Below, one piece after another: positions 11,001 through 20,833 of a stretch of DNA of 64,000 nt (within the stretch, counting starts at the first letter, position 1; each line of letters starts with the position of its first letter). Position numbers and translations under genes: made by a program. The DNA is from CAVOGJ01 sp963700865 (lineage in GTDB: Bacteria > Planctomycetota > Planctomycetia > Pirellulales > Pirellulaceae), in the NCBI GenBank assembly GCA_963700865.1, contig CAVOZC010000018.1, positions 682,001-746,000 of the forward strand, in the 5' to 3' direction. The notes below the pieces were generated by a model that worked only from the letters and a program-made list of their open reading frames with translations, was not told the origin of the DNA and searched no databases.

Positions 11001-13120
11001 AGCGGGTGATTTATTTTGCCAGTCATGACCCGGCACCTGGACCGGGACAGGTCGATCTCCGCAATATCATGGACTTTCCCGCTTCCACGCTCCGCGACGT
11101 GATGGCGCCAACGCCGGAAGAGGCGGTGCTGACGGACGTGATCGCCCCAGGCCGGTACGCGGTTATTGGCCCTGGCTATGAAGCAAACTCGATCTTTCTG
11201 CGTTCTGATTCACGGCATTCCAACGGGCTGCACTTTTGCACCTTTGGGTGCTCTCAATCCCAACAATAGCGGCATGCCATTCGGAGACGGTCCCCAAGGA
11301 TTAAGGGCGGCTCGTCACGTCGTGCTGGGTGTGGGCACTAAAACCGGTCGAGATCTGAACACGCTCGACGACGCGGTCGTCGTCAATAACGTCCAAGTGC
11401 CCAACTATCTTAACGGCATCCAGGTTTCCCTGGTCTCGGTTTCGGTGGTGCGGCGGGCAGCTCCGCACGGACGGCTCGGGGACGCTCGAGCCCCGCACGT
11501 TGAGCATTTCCGAACCGATCGGCGGTTATCAGGATCCGTCGAACGCCTGGGATCCGATGGGTGCCAGTGGGGAGGGTGAATACAATCCGCCGTACGATGT
11601 GCCCTTCGATTCCGCTTCGCCCGATTCGCTGCAAACCGTCGATCCCGACATCGAGGATGTGGAGGGAAAACTGGCGGATTACCGCACCCTCTTCTTGCAA
11701 CGACTGGCAGACCCCACGCGATCCTGGAACGCCGCGACCAATCCCTACCGCACGATTGATCAGTTGAACGTGGACCTGAATGTCTTTAACGGAGTGGAGA
11801 AAAACGAGCCGAATCAATCAGGGACCATCGAGTTCGCCAGTAAGGAACGGGGACGACAGCAGACCCTGGATTTTCCAGGGATGCCTGCCCGAAACTTGTG
11901 GACCAGCGAGCCACCAAGGCTTCCTGTGACCGGATCGGACCAACCGGCCGATGATCCCAATACGGTCTACGGACACCAGTTGACCCACTCGCTGGGCCAG
12001 ATCAACACGGCCATGGGCCCCGTCATTACCGACCTCAGTTTTGGCCGGTACGTGGGCCAGCCGGATACGTCCGCGGGCGCGCCGCCTTATCCCTGGCTGA
12101 CCTGGAACAATCGGCCGTTTGCGAATGTGGGCGAGCTGCAACTGGTGCCGCGGAGTGCCAGTTCGCGGCTGTTGCATGATTTTTCACTGGATGGCGGCGG
12201 CAATCACTATGAATTGCCGGGCCTGCCGTCAGCTGCGACTTGGCCCTTCTTCCATCTGCTCAAATTTACGGATGAACGCGGCGGCACGGGCGGTCCCGGG
12301 CTGACGCGACTCTTCGATTTTGTTGATGTGCCGTCGCCGTTCATCGGGACACAAAAGTTTCTTGATCCGTCCTCGTTTCAATGGGACTCAGGCGCGTACG
12401 CGGCGACGCTCCGCGAGCCGTTCAACTCGATGTCCCAGTTCCGCGATCCCGGCCTGATCAATCTTAACACGACAACCGATCTGCGGGTCTTCAATGGGAT
12501 GTTGGGCTCGCTCTCCTTTGATCCCACGGTCGACAACAGCAGTTATTGGAATGTGTTGCAGCAATCGCTGCGGGTGCCCGGCTTTGATCTGACAACGAAC
12601 AGCCCGTCGAACCCCAATCATTTGAACAGCTCTTATCCGACGCAGTTCCTGGCGCCGTTCAAATCGGCGACGAGCGCTGGATTTGAACCGACGATCAGCG
12701 CGCCTGCCGTCGTTGACGATGACACCCGCGCAAACGGGGTTGCTGCGGCGGACTCCCAATGCGAATCTCCCGACCTTTGCGTTGCCGGTGCCATTGGTCG
12801 ACACGCGAGAATACATCAACGCCTCACGTAATCCGTACTTCCGTTTCAAGCGAATCAATCGCCTGGAATCGATGTCGACGACGCGATCGAGTGTCTTCGC
12901 GGTCTGGGTGACGGTTGGCTATTTTGAACTCATCCCGACGGCGGTGGATGTCGTCCACCCGGACGGGTATCAGTTGGGCCGCGAGATGGGACTGGACACG
13001 GGACAAGTCGAGCGGCATCGAGCCTTTTACATCATGGATCGATCGATCCCGGTGGGATTCGAGCCCGGTGAGAACCACAACGTCGAGGAAGCGATTCGCC
13101 TGCAGCGGTACATCGAGTAG
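8087..13120 (+). CDS. Very long GspK/PilX-like secretion cluster protein (three frame breaks)
   Basis: The ATG ATG at 8087 gives MMAPLNNPRRGVLLLVVLSLLVLFVLIGVTFIITTGQFRR in outline: a short basic leader and one long hydrophobic helix without the Glu5 of major pilins, as in GspK/PilX. The rest is a very large extracytoplasmic region rich in Asn, Asp and Pro (for example DVDNDGNGIEDSVWVDLGLP, resembling a calcium-binding loop). Three +1 frame changes occur near 11200-11250, 11445-11460 and 12700-12718; each downstream frame continues without stops to YFELIP and ends EEAIRLQRYIE. The joined product would be about 1,677 residues, roughly five times GspK. It may be a tip or minor pilin carrying a large domain. 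Similar large proteins occur in planctomycete pilin clusters, but I cannot name a characterised homologue. Confidence 0.7.
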
Positions 13121-13181
13121 TTTGGAGTGCGGCGATGCTTCGCCGCTTTGCCCAGCGTGCGGTCCGCATGGCGCGCGATCT

Positions 13182-14151
13182 TTGTCCGTCGCGCCGCCCG
13201 CCATATGGTCAGCCGTAGGCGCTAGCCTCGGGCCGCGTACGAGTTGGGTTGGCCATTTGGCATGTGGTTGGGATCGAGGATGGGGGGCGTGAACCGCTTC
13301 TGCCCGACGCTAGCGCGTACGGCTCAGTCCGGCGGCGCGAGTATGGTCAGCCGTGGGCGCTAGCCTCGGGCCGCGTACGAGTTGGGTTGGCCATTTGGCA
13401 TGTGGTTGGGATCGAGGATGGGGGGCGTGAATCCGCTGCTGCCCGACGCTGGCCGTACGGCGTTGTCCGTCGCGCCGCCCGCCATATGGTCAGCCGTAGG
13501 GCGCTAGCCTCGGGCCGCGTACGAGTTGGGTTGGCCATTTGGCATGTGGTTGGGTTCGAGGATGGGGGGGCGTGAATCCGCTTCTGCCCGACGCTAGCGC
13601 GTACGGCTCAGTCCGTCGCGCCGCCCCGCCATATGGTCAGCCGTGGCGCAGCCTCGGGCCGCGTACGAGTTGGGTTGGCCATTTGACATGTGGTTGGGAT
13701 CGAGGATGGGGGGGCGTGAATCCGCTTCTGCCCGACGCTAGCGCGTACGGCGTTGTCCGTCGCGCCGCCCGCCATATGGTCAGCCGTAGGCGCTAGCCTC
13801 GGGCCGCGTACGAGTTGGGTTGGCCATTTGGCATGTGGTTGGGATCGAGGATGGGGGGGCGTGAATCCGCTTCTGCCCGACGCTAGCGCGTACGGCTCAG
13901 TCCGTCGCGCCGCCCCGCCATATGGTCAGCCGTCGGTGCTAGCCTCGGGCCGCGTACGAGTTGGGTTGGCCATTTGGCATGTGGTTGGGATCGAGGATGG
14001 GGGGCGTGAACCGCTGCTGCCCGACGCTAGCGCGTACGGCGTTGTCCGTCGCGCCGCCCGCCATATGGTCAGCCGTAGGCGCGAGCCTCGGGCCGCGTAC
14101 GAGTTGGGTTGGCCATTTGACATGTGGTTGGGATCGAGGATGGGGGCGTGA
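13182..14151. repeat. Tandem array of a ~144-bp unit with internal palindromes
   Basis: Seven copies of a unit containing CGTACGAGTTGGGTTGGCCA start at about 13236, 13374, 13518, 13662, 13807, 13953 and 14096, at 138-146 bp spacing. Each unit carries GCCCGACGCTAGCGCGTACG on one side and, about 30 bp later, AGCCGTAGGCGCTAGCCTCG, its near-perfect reverse complement. Each unit can thus form a hairpin with a stem of about 23 bp. This is the arrangement of BIMEs built from paired REP sequences. ORFs across the array are by-products of the repeat. Confidence 0.85.
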
Positions 14152-14575
14152 ACCGCTTCTGCCCGACGCTAGCGCGTACGGCTCACTGGCGGTGGAGGAT
14201 GGACGGTTCGAGGATGGGGGGCGTGAACCGCTTCTGCCCGACGCTAGCGCGTACGGCTCACGGGCGGTGGAGGATGGACGGTTCGAGGATGGGGGGGCGT
14301 GAATCCGCTTCTGCCCGACGCTGGCGCGTACGGCTCACTGGCGGTGGAGGATGGACGGTTCGAGGATGGGGGGGCGTGAACCGCTGCTGCCCGACGCTAG
14401 CGCGTACGGCTCACGGGCGGTGGAGGATGGACGGTTCGAGGATGGGGGGGCGTGAATCCGCTTCTGCCCGACGCTAGCGCGTACGGCTCACTGGCGGTGG
14501 AGGATGGACGGTTCGAGGATGGGGGGCGTGAATCCGCTGCTGCCCGACTGCTGCCCGACGCTAGCGCGTACGGCT
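14152..14575. repeat. Tandem array of a ~76-bp unit derived from the 144-bp unit
   Basis: Five copies of GGCGGTGGAGGATGGACGG start at about 14188, 14263, 14340, 14416 and 14493 (75-77 bp spacing). Each alternates with GCCCGACGCTAGCGCGTACG, the same palindrome-half as in the adjacent 144-bp array, but here all copies have one orientation. The two arrays form one composite block of about 1.4 kb between the pilin cluster and the nfeD operon. The remaining 14576-14868 holds no gene I can support. Confidence 0.82.
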
Positions 14576-14868
14576 TACGGGCGGCGCAGGCCTGGTGGTT
14601 CATTTCTGTCACTTCATGCAGGATGCGCCGGCCACCGCCATCCGAGGCTATTCTCGCCCGCATTTCGCGAAAAGTGGCGGCCCCGTCCCCCGAGCCACCA
14701 TCTGACGGCATGTTCCGTCCCCTCCCCGCGCGTTTGCCGCCCGTTTTCGGGACTCTATAATTGAACGCATCCTGCGGCGTACCCGCGGCGGATCGTCCGA
14801 CCGCGTCGAATTCATCGAGGTGCATGGCAAATCGCCATTTTCAGACGTGCTCTTGGAACAGGTTGATC

Positions 14869-17070
14869 ATGGAGCCAGGCACGAACCGATCGTCCTCATT
14901 GTGGTGGAGGACGCGCATCGTGTGCGGCTTGGCCGCCACGCTGCTCGGTAGCTACAACGCGGTTGCCGAAGAGTCTCCCCGCGGGCACCTGGTGCGCGTC
15001 CCGCTACCGATTGTAGGCAGCGTCGACGACACTGTCCGCCGCAGTATCCGGCGGCTGCTCGCCGACGGCAGTGGGCAAGCGGATCGCCCGCTCCTGGTGC
15101 TCGAATTCTGGCCGACCACGGAGAACGAATCGTCCGAGGCGGATGGGAGTGAGTTTGAACGCTCGTTGTCTCTGGCTCGTTTCCTGTCCAGCCCCGAACT
15201 CAGTTCGTTGCGGACGGTGGCTTATTTGCCCCGCACGGTCTTGGGTCATGCGGTCCTGCCGGTATTGGCTTGTGAAGAAATCGTGATGCACCCCGACGCC
15301 GAATTCGGTGCGGCTGGCATTCGCGAGGAGCGACCATCGGCGATGATGCGAGGGTTCTACGAGGACGTGGCCAATCGCACCCGCGCGGTGCCGGCTGCGG
15401 TCGCCTTGGGGATGCTCGACCGAAATCTGAAAGTCGTGCGCGCCACCACGCCGACCGGCGTGCGGTATGTCTTGTCGGAGGAAGTCGAGCGATTAAAAAA
15501 GGAAACGACCATCCAGGAAGTTGAAACCGTGGCCGATGAAGGGGACTTCGTTCGCCTGAGCGGTCGCGACATGCGGCTGAAGTATGGTTTTGCCAGTCGT
15601 CTGGCCGCGAACCATCGGGAGCTGGCCAACGAGTTGTCGCTGGCCACTGGGGATTTAGAGCCGAATCCGTCGCTGGGGGGAGAATGGCAGGCGATCCAAG
15701 TCCAGTTGGCGGGTCCGATCAACAAGTCGAATATCGACCGCACGCTGCGGGCCATCGAGGCCAAACGGCGCTTGGGTTCGGTCAATCTGATTTGCCTTAT
15801 TCTGGACAGCCCCGGCGGATCGCCCGCGGACAGCGTCGAGCTGGCCAATTATTTGTCATTGCTCGATAGTTCCCAGATAAGGACCGTGGCTTACGTTGCG
15901 AACCAGGCCTTGGGCGATGCGGCGGTGATCGCGCTGGCCTGCGACCACTTGGTGATGGAGCGAGCCGCGATTTTGGGAGGACCGGGCACCTACCAGCCGA
16001 ATGCGGACGACATCGGAGACTTGAAGGTGGCCTTGCAGCGGATTTGTGCGGATAAATCTCGCAGTTGGTCGCTGCCGCTGGGGCTGCTGGATGCCGACCT
16101 CGTGGTAAATCGCTACCGCGTGGAAGGTACCGATGTGGTCGACTACTTCTGTGAGGAGGAATGGCAGGCGCAAGCCGATCCCGACCAGTGGGTGCGCGGT
16201 GAACTGGTAAAGGAGCGAGGCCGGCCGCTGCAGACGGTGGGCACGATGGCGGCGGAACTGGACCTGGCGAAGTACGTCGTCGAGGATTTCGCCGACTTCA
16301 AAGTTGCCTATAGCCTGACGGAAGATCCGGAAATCGTGGAACCGACCTGGGCGGACGACGTCATCGATTATCTGGCTCGTCCCCACGTCGCGGGGACGCT
16401 GCTATTTTTTGCCGGCTTTGCCCTGATGATCGAGTTGTCGTCCCCGGGAGTCGGCGCGGGAGCCTTTGTATCGTCCGTCTGCTTCGTTGTCTTCTTTTGG
16501 TCCCAGTTTCTGCACGGGACCGCAAATTGGCTGGAGATCCTGCTGTTTATCACGGGGCTCGTCTTTTTGGGCTTGGAGATCTTCGTCCTGCCCGGTTTTG
16601 GCGTCTTTGGATTAGGCGGCGCTGCGTTAATTGTCAGCTCCTTGATTCTGGCCAGTCAGACCTTCATTCTGCCGCAGAATGATTATCAGTTCCAGCAACT
16701 TCCCCGCTCGCTCGTAACGGTGGCGGGAGCCGGTTGTGGCGTGATGGCAGGTTTGTTCGTGCTCCGGCGGTTCCTGGACCGAGCGCCGATTCTCAGCCGT
16801 GTCATGTTGCCGCCGCCCAGTGGCGAAGAGCTATTGGAGCGCGACCTGCGCGAGTCGATCGTCAGTTACGGCGCATTGCTCGGTCAGACCGGCAAGACGA
16901 CCACGAAGTTGATGCCCGCTGGCAAGGCGAGTATCGATGGTCGGATTGTCGATGTGATCAGCGACGGCGAGGCGATTGCGGCGGGTACCCGGATACGCGT
17001 CGAAGAGGTGCTGGGAAATCGGATTGTCGTCACGGCGCTCGTCGATGATCATTCGCCGCCGACGGAGTAA
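14869..17070 (+). CDS. nfeD: NfeD-type membrane protein with two ClpP-like domains
   Basis: Membrane-bound long-form NfeD, a partner of flotillin-like proteins. I chose ATG 14869 because it gives a signal peptide (RTRIVCGLAATLLGSYNAVA, then EE); upstream in-frame starts at 14761 and 14824 cannot be excluded. Two ClpP/crotonase-like domains follow (about residues 35-195 and 280-450, the second with LDSPGGSPADSVELAN), then four to five membrane helices and a C-terminal OB-fold (about 660-730). The usual catalytic Ser-Ala-Gly in the second domain reads ALGDAAVIALACD, and the equivalent in the first reads VLGHAVLPVLAC, so both domains appear to lack the nucleophile. It lies 5 bp upstream of a short nfeD gene and close to floA. 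Confidence 0.85.
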   Translation: MEPGTNRSSSLWWRTRIVCGLAATLLGSYNAVAEESPRGHLVRVPLPIVGSVDDTVRRSIRRLLADGSGQADRPLLVLEFWPTTENESSEADGSEFERSLSLARFLSSPELSSLRTVAYLPRTVLGHAVLPVLACEEIVMHPDAEFGAAGIREERPSAMMRGFYEDVANRTRAVPAAVALGMLDRNLKVVRATTPTGVRYVLSEEVERLKKETTIQEVETVADEGDFVRLSGRDMRLKYGFASRLAANHRELANELSLATGDLEPNPSLGGEWQAIQVQLAGPINKSNIDRTLRAIEAKRRLGSVNLICLILDSPGGSPADSVELANYLSLLDSSQIRTVAYVANQALGDAAVIALACDHLVMERAAILGGPGTYQPNADDIGDLKVALQRICADKSRSWSLPLGLLDADLVVNRYRVEGTDVVDYFCEEEWQAQADPDQWVRGELVKERGRPLQTVGTMAAELDLAKYVVEDFADFKVAYSLTEDPEIVEPTWADDVIDYLARPHVAGTLLFFAGFALMIELSSPGVGAGAFVSSVCFVVFFWSQFLHGTANWLEILLFITGLVFLGLEIFVLPGFGVFGLGGAALIVSSLILASQTFILPQNDYQFQQLPRSLVTVAGAGCGVMAGLFVLRRFLDRAPILSRVMLPPPSGEELLERDLRESIVSYGALLGQTGKTTTKLMPAGKASIDGRIVDVISDGEAIAAGTRIRVEEVLGNRIVVTALVDDHSPPTE

Positions 17071-17075
17071 CTTAG

Positions 17076-17633
17076 ATGACACCTGTCTTACTGTGGGCCA
17101 TCCTGCTGCTCGCGCTGGCCATCGGCATCATTTTTCTGGAGATGTTCATTCCATCGGGAGGGCTGCTCGGCTTTGTGTCGGCCGCGATTGCCGTGTCGGC
17201 CGTGGCCCTCGTCTTCTGGCAGGAAGGTCTGGTACGGGGCGTGATCTTCCTGGTATTTGCGTCGTTCATCTTGCCGCTAGCCGTGGCCGCGGCGATCAAG
17301 GTCTGGCCCCATACGGCCATCGGACGCAAGGTCCTGAATTTGCCTCCGGGTGAGGAAGCCGCCATTGCCGCAGCACCCAATTACTCGGCGTTGCAGCAAC
17401 TGCTTGGTCAGCGGGGTGTTTCCAAGACGAAAATGCTCCCCAGCGGCTCGATCAGCCTGGGGGGTGGAAAGACGTTTGACGCCGTCAGCCAGTCAGGTCC
17501 CATCATGGCAGGTCAGCCGATCGAAGTTGTCAAGGTCGACGGAACGCGGATCCTGGTGCGGGAAATCAGTAGCGAAGAAGTCTTGCCCGCTGATGAAGAG
17601 ACGCGCGAGATTGAGGATCCCTTTGCTACCTGA
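17076..17633 (+). CDS. Short NfeD-like membrane protein
   Basis: 185 residues. Two or three hydrophobic segments (LLWAILLLALAIGIIFLEMF; GLLGFVSAAIAVSAVALVF; VIFLVFASFILPLAVAAA) are followed by an OB-fold-like C-terminal domain with KTKMLPSGSISLGGGKTFDAV and IEVVKVDGTRILVREI. This is the short NfeD architecture without a protease domain. The start is 5 bp after the long nfeD, preceded by GGAG. Short NfeD proteins usually partner a neighbouring flotillin or stomatin homologue, here floA 124 bp downstream. Confidence 0.85.
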   Translation: MTPVLLWAILLLALAIGIIFLEMFIPSGGLLGFVSAAIAVSAVALVFWQEGLVRGVIFLVFASFILPLAVAAAIKVWPHTAIGRKVLNLPPGEEAAIAAAPNYSALQQLLGQRGVSKTKMLPSGSISLGGGKTFDAVSQSGPIMAGQPIEVVKVDGTRILVREISSEEVLPADEETREIEDPFAT

Positions 17634-17757
17634 GCGCTTGTCACCGCCGAGTCGGAAAAAGCGGCAGCCGACGGTGTATTTGGGCCAGAGAAAAGCGTAA
17701 GATGGGCCCAGGTGACCGCCTTCGCGTTGAGCTTGCCCCTAACGAGGAGTTCCCAGG

Positions 17758-18804
17758 ATGTTGTTGTTTGCTGCAAACGAACCGTTCGGCACGCTCGTGA
17801 TTATCGCCTCGGTGATCGCCATCGTGTTCGCGACGATCCTCTTTGCCGTGTTCGCCCGCTACTTTCGCCTCTGGATCCAGGCGGTCACGACGGGAGCCAA
17901 TATCTCGATTTGGGACCTGATCGGGATGACCTTTCGCAAGGTCAACCCGGCGGTGATCGTCCGCACCAAAATTATGGCGGTACAAGCGGGGCTGACCGAG
18001 GAGGAGACTGGTATCACGAGCAAGGTACTGGAAGCGCACTACCTGGCCCGCGGCAATGTGCCGCTGGTGATTCGCGCCATGATTGCAGCTGCCAAGGCCA
18101 AGACCATCCACCTGACGTTTGAGCAGGCGACGGCCATCGATCTGGCCGGGCGAAACGTGTTGGAAGCGGTGCAAACGAGCGTCTATCCCAAGGTGATCGA
18201 CTGCCCGGCTCGAGAATCGGCGCGACCCCATCTCGACGCGGTTGCCAAGGACGGAATTCAATTGCAGGTGAAGGCGCGCGTGACCGTCCGCGCGAATCTC
18301 GAACGATTGATCGGTGGTGCCACCGAAGAGACCATTGTCGCTCGTGTCGGCGAGGGGATCGTGAGCGCGATCGGTAGCGCGTCAAGTCACAAAGACGTTC
18401 TTGAGAATCCCGATCTGATTTCCAAGGCGGTGCTCTCTCGGCGACTCGATTCGCAAACCGCGTTCGAAATCGTCTCGATCGATATCGCCGACATCGACGT
18501 GGGAGACAACATCGGAGCCCGCTTGCAGGCCGATCAGGCCGAGGCCGACACGCGTGTCGCCCGGGCTCGGGCCGAGGGTCGTCGCGCCATGGCCGCCGCC
18601 GAAGAACAGGAAATGACGGCTCAGATCGAGGAGAGTCGCGCCAAGTTGGTTTCGGCCGAGGCCGAAGTCCCCGCGGCGATCGCCGAAGCCTTTCGCAACG
18701 GCAAGCTTGGCATTATGGATTACTACCGACTGCGGAATATTCAGTCCGACACCGAAATGAGGAACGCGATTGCCGGGACCGGTTCGGGTGGCGCGAAGGC
18801 GTAA
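17758..18804 (+). CDS. floA: Flotillin-like protein FloA
   Basis: 348-residue FloA (UPF0365/YqfA family), a scaffold of membrane microdomains. The N-terminus has a hydrophobic hairpin (LVIIASVIAIVFATILFAVF), then FRLWIQAVTTGANISIWDLI, highly characteristic of FloA. A band-7-like region with KARVTVRANLERLIGGATEETI is followed by an Ala/Glu-rich helix (ADTRVARARAEGRRAMAAAE). The ATG at 17758 follows GAGGAG at good spacing. Its position after two nfeD genes is the usual FloA-NfeD arrangement. Confidence 0.93.
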   Translation: MLLFAANEPFGTLVIIASVIAIVFATILFAVFARYFRLWIQAVTTGANISIWDLIGMTFRKVNPAVIVRTKIMAVQAGLTEEETGITSKVLEAHYLARGNVPLVIRAMIAAAKAKTIHLTFEQATAIDLAGRNVLEAVQTSVYPKVIDCPARESARPHLDAVAKDGIQLQVKARVTVRANLERLIGGATEETIVARVGEGIVSAIGSASSHKDVLENPDLISKAVLSRRLDSQTAFEIVSIDIADIDVGDNIGARLQADQAEADTRVARARAEGRRAMAAAEEQEMTAQIEESRAKLVSAEAEVPAAIAEAFRNGKLGIMDYYRLRNIQSDTEMRNAIAGTGSGGAKA

Positions 18805-18854
18805 GCCGGCCCCGAGGGACGGTCGCCGAGCCCCTTCGCCAAGACGTATCGATT

Positions 18855-19583
18855 ATGGAACTACCGACCCTCCTCTTCGCCGACGGTTTCGACACGTTGC
18901 TCAAGCTGGCGGTGTTTCTGCTTTTCTTTCTCGGGCCCGCCCTCGGAAAGCTGTTCATGGGGGGCGGCAACCAGCAACCGCAGGCGCCGCCCGTGCCCAA
19001 TCCGGGGGGCCGCCCTCGGCCGCTTCCGCCCCCCCCGCCCGGTCAACCCGCGCCGCGCCCGGAAGATCGGCTGGAACAAGAAATTGAGGCGTTCTTGCGG
19101 AGAGCGCGCGGCGATCAGGCCGAGGTCATCGCGGAAGCGGGCCCCGGTCCCGAGTCCGATCCCTTTCGACCTGCGGTCGCCGATCCGATTATCGTGGCCG
19201 AGCCGATTGACGTGCCACTCGATATGCATCATGCGTCGGTCGCGGAACATGTAAGGCAGCACATCGAAGCGCGGCCCGTCACCGAGCACGCCAAACAACT
19301 CGGGCAAAGCGTACAGACTGAGATCAATTCCATCGAGTCGCGGGTGCATGAGATCTTTGATCACGACCTCGGATTGCTCGATAAGGCCTCCGAGGACAAC
19401 TACGCGGATATCGATGATCGCGGCACCGATTCGCAGGTCTGGGAAGGCACGGCGACCCGTCAGAAGCGATCCGATGATGTCCGCCAGAAGCGATCGGACG
19501 ATGTTTTTCGTATGATTCGCGACCCTGTGAGCATCAAGACGGCCGTGATTCTCGCCGAGATTCTTAAGCGGCCAGACTATTAA
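18855..19583 (+). CDS. Membrane-anchored protein of unknown function in the floA operon
   Basis: 242 residues. One N-terminal hydrophobic helix (LLKLAVFLLFFLGPALGKLF) is followed by a Pro-rich linker and an acidic, probably helical cytoplasmic region. An eight-residue tandem duplication (RQKRSDDV twice) lies at about 19462-19509. The gene starts 50 bp after floA on the same strand and is probably co-transcribed. No recognisable enzyme motif. Its location suggests a microdomain-associated partner, which is inference. Confidence 0.75.
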   Translation: MELPTLLFADGFDTLLKLAVFLLFFLGPALGKLFMGGGNQQPQAPPVPNPGGRPRPLPPPPPGQPAPRPEDRLEQEIEAFLRRARGDQAEVIAEAGPGPESDPFRPAVADPIIVAEPIDVPLDMHHASVAEHVRQHIEARPVTEHAKQLGQSVQTEINSIESRVHEIFDHDLGLLDKASEDNYADIDDRGTDSQVWEGTATRQKRSDDVRQKRSDDVFRMIRDPVSIKTAVILAEILKRPDY

Positions 19584-19619
19584 TGCCTGGTAATTCCGCC
19601 AAGGAAGTCCACTGGGTAG

Positions 19620-19639
19620 CCAAAGTGGCCAGACTTTGG
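19620..19639. repeat. Fused-ends remnant of the long-inverted-repeat element
   Basis: CCAAAGTGGCCAGACTTTGG is a near-perfect 20-bp palindrome made of the two outer ends of the elements at 78-317 and 48449-48693, joined with no interior. Downstream similarity continues (ATGTTGGACG as after copy 1; GCGAATTCGGCTA as after copy 2), which supports common origin. Confidence 0.6.
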
Positions 19640-19728
19640 ATGTTGGACGTTGAGGATGGATAGGACCAAATTCTTGCGAATTCGGCTACTCGGAAATTAG
19701 ACGGTCACCAAACACATGGCTGAACCTG

Positions 19729-20697
19729 ATGACCATGCCTGACGTAAGTGCTCAAACCTGTATTGGCTGGATCGGTACGGGGGTCATGGGAAGCAGCATG
19801 TGCGGACACCTGCTGTCGGCCGGCTACCCCGTCACCGTCTTCAATCGGACCAAGGCCAAGGCCGAGAAGCTGTTGGCCGACGGAGCCGAGTGGGCCCCTT
19901 CGCCCCGCGACGTGGCGGCCGCCAGTTCCATCGTCTTTTCGATCGTGGGGTATCCCGAGGACGTCCGCGAAGTCGTCTTGGGTGAACGAGGAGTTCTTGC
20001 CGGTAGCAAGTCGGGTGACATCCTGGTGGATATGACCACCAGCCGTCCGGCACTGGCCGTCGAGATTTTTGAGAAAGCGGCCCAGCAAGGCGTTCACGCC
20101 ATCGACGCACCCGTGTCGGGCGGCGACATTGGCGCGCGCGAAGCTCGCCTGTCCATGATGGTGGGTGGCGAGTCGTCGGCGGTGGAGATCGTGATGCCCC
20201 TGTTGCACAGATTGGGCAAGACGATTATCCACCAGGGTAGTCCCGGCTGTGGCCAACACACCAAGATGGTGAATCAGGTCTTGATTGCAACCAACATGAT
20301 CGGCGTCTGCGAAGCGTTACTGTACGCGTATCGAGCCGGACTGGATTTGGAACGCGTCATGGAATCTGTCGCCTCGGGAGCCGCCGGCAGTTGGTCGCTG
20401 TCCAACCTGGGGCCGCGGATCATTGCCAACAACTTTGAACCCGGCTTTTTTGTGGATCATTTTCTCAAGGACATGCGGATTGCGCTGGAGGAATCCGAGC
20501 GGCTGGGCCTGGATCTGCCCGGTCTGCGGCTGGCCGCGGAACTCTACGAGTCCCTGCGGTCCCAGGGCCATGCACAAGCGGGGACGCAGGCCCTGCAGTT
20601 GTCATTGGCTCGCCTGTCCGGCATCGATTGGACGGGGCGAGCAGGGATCGACTCGGCAGCCGCCGGTAAGGCCACATCCACTTCCGATCCCGCATAA
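19729..20697 (+). CDS. NAD(P)-dependent beta-hydroxyacid dehydrogenase (3-hydroxyisobutyrate / tartronate semialdehyde reductase family)
   Basis: 322 residues. The Rossmann motif GWIGTGVMGSSMCGHLL is near the N-terminus, with NRTKAKAEKL after strand 2 suggesting NADP preference. DAPVSGGDIGA is the substrate-binding signature, and GCGQHTKMVNQVL contains the catalytic Lys. It ends with the helical C-terminal domain. It oxidises or reduces small beta-hydroxyacids; the exact substrate cannot be read from sequence (3-hydroxyisobutyrate or tartronate semialdehyde). A second ATG lies 6 bp downstream. It is flanked by short intergenic gaps and stands alone. Confidence 0.9.
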   Translation: MTMPDVSAQTCIGWIGTGVMGSSMCGHLLSAGYPVTVFNRTKAKAEKLLADGAEWAPSPRDVAAASSIVFSIVGYPEDVREVVLGERGVLAGSKSGDILVDMTTSRPALAVEIFEKAAQQGVHAIDAPVSGGDIGAREARLSMMVGGESSAVEIVMPLLHRLGKTIIHQGSPGCGQHTKMVNQVLIATNMIGVCEALLYAYRAGLDLERVMESVASGAAGSWSLSNLGPRIIANNFEPGFFVDHFLKDMRIALEESERLGLDLPGLRLAAELYESLRSQGHAQAGTQALQLSLARLSGIDWTGRAGIDSAAAGKATSTSDPA

Positions 20698-20833
20698 CCG
20701 ATGCGACGGTTGTGACGCGCCCGATCGATCCGATTTGCGACGCCAACTTCGTTGACCTTGCCGGTTGTCCGCGACTTTGCGGGGTATTTTTGTGCTGTGC
20801 CCATTTCGTAGTCAAATCGCAGGTAGCACTATC

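Noticed and set aside
13201..14764. ORFs of 100-140 codons in the tandem arrays
   Set aside because: They follow the repeat units and change frame with unit length; no domain or ribosome-binding site supports them.
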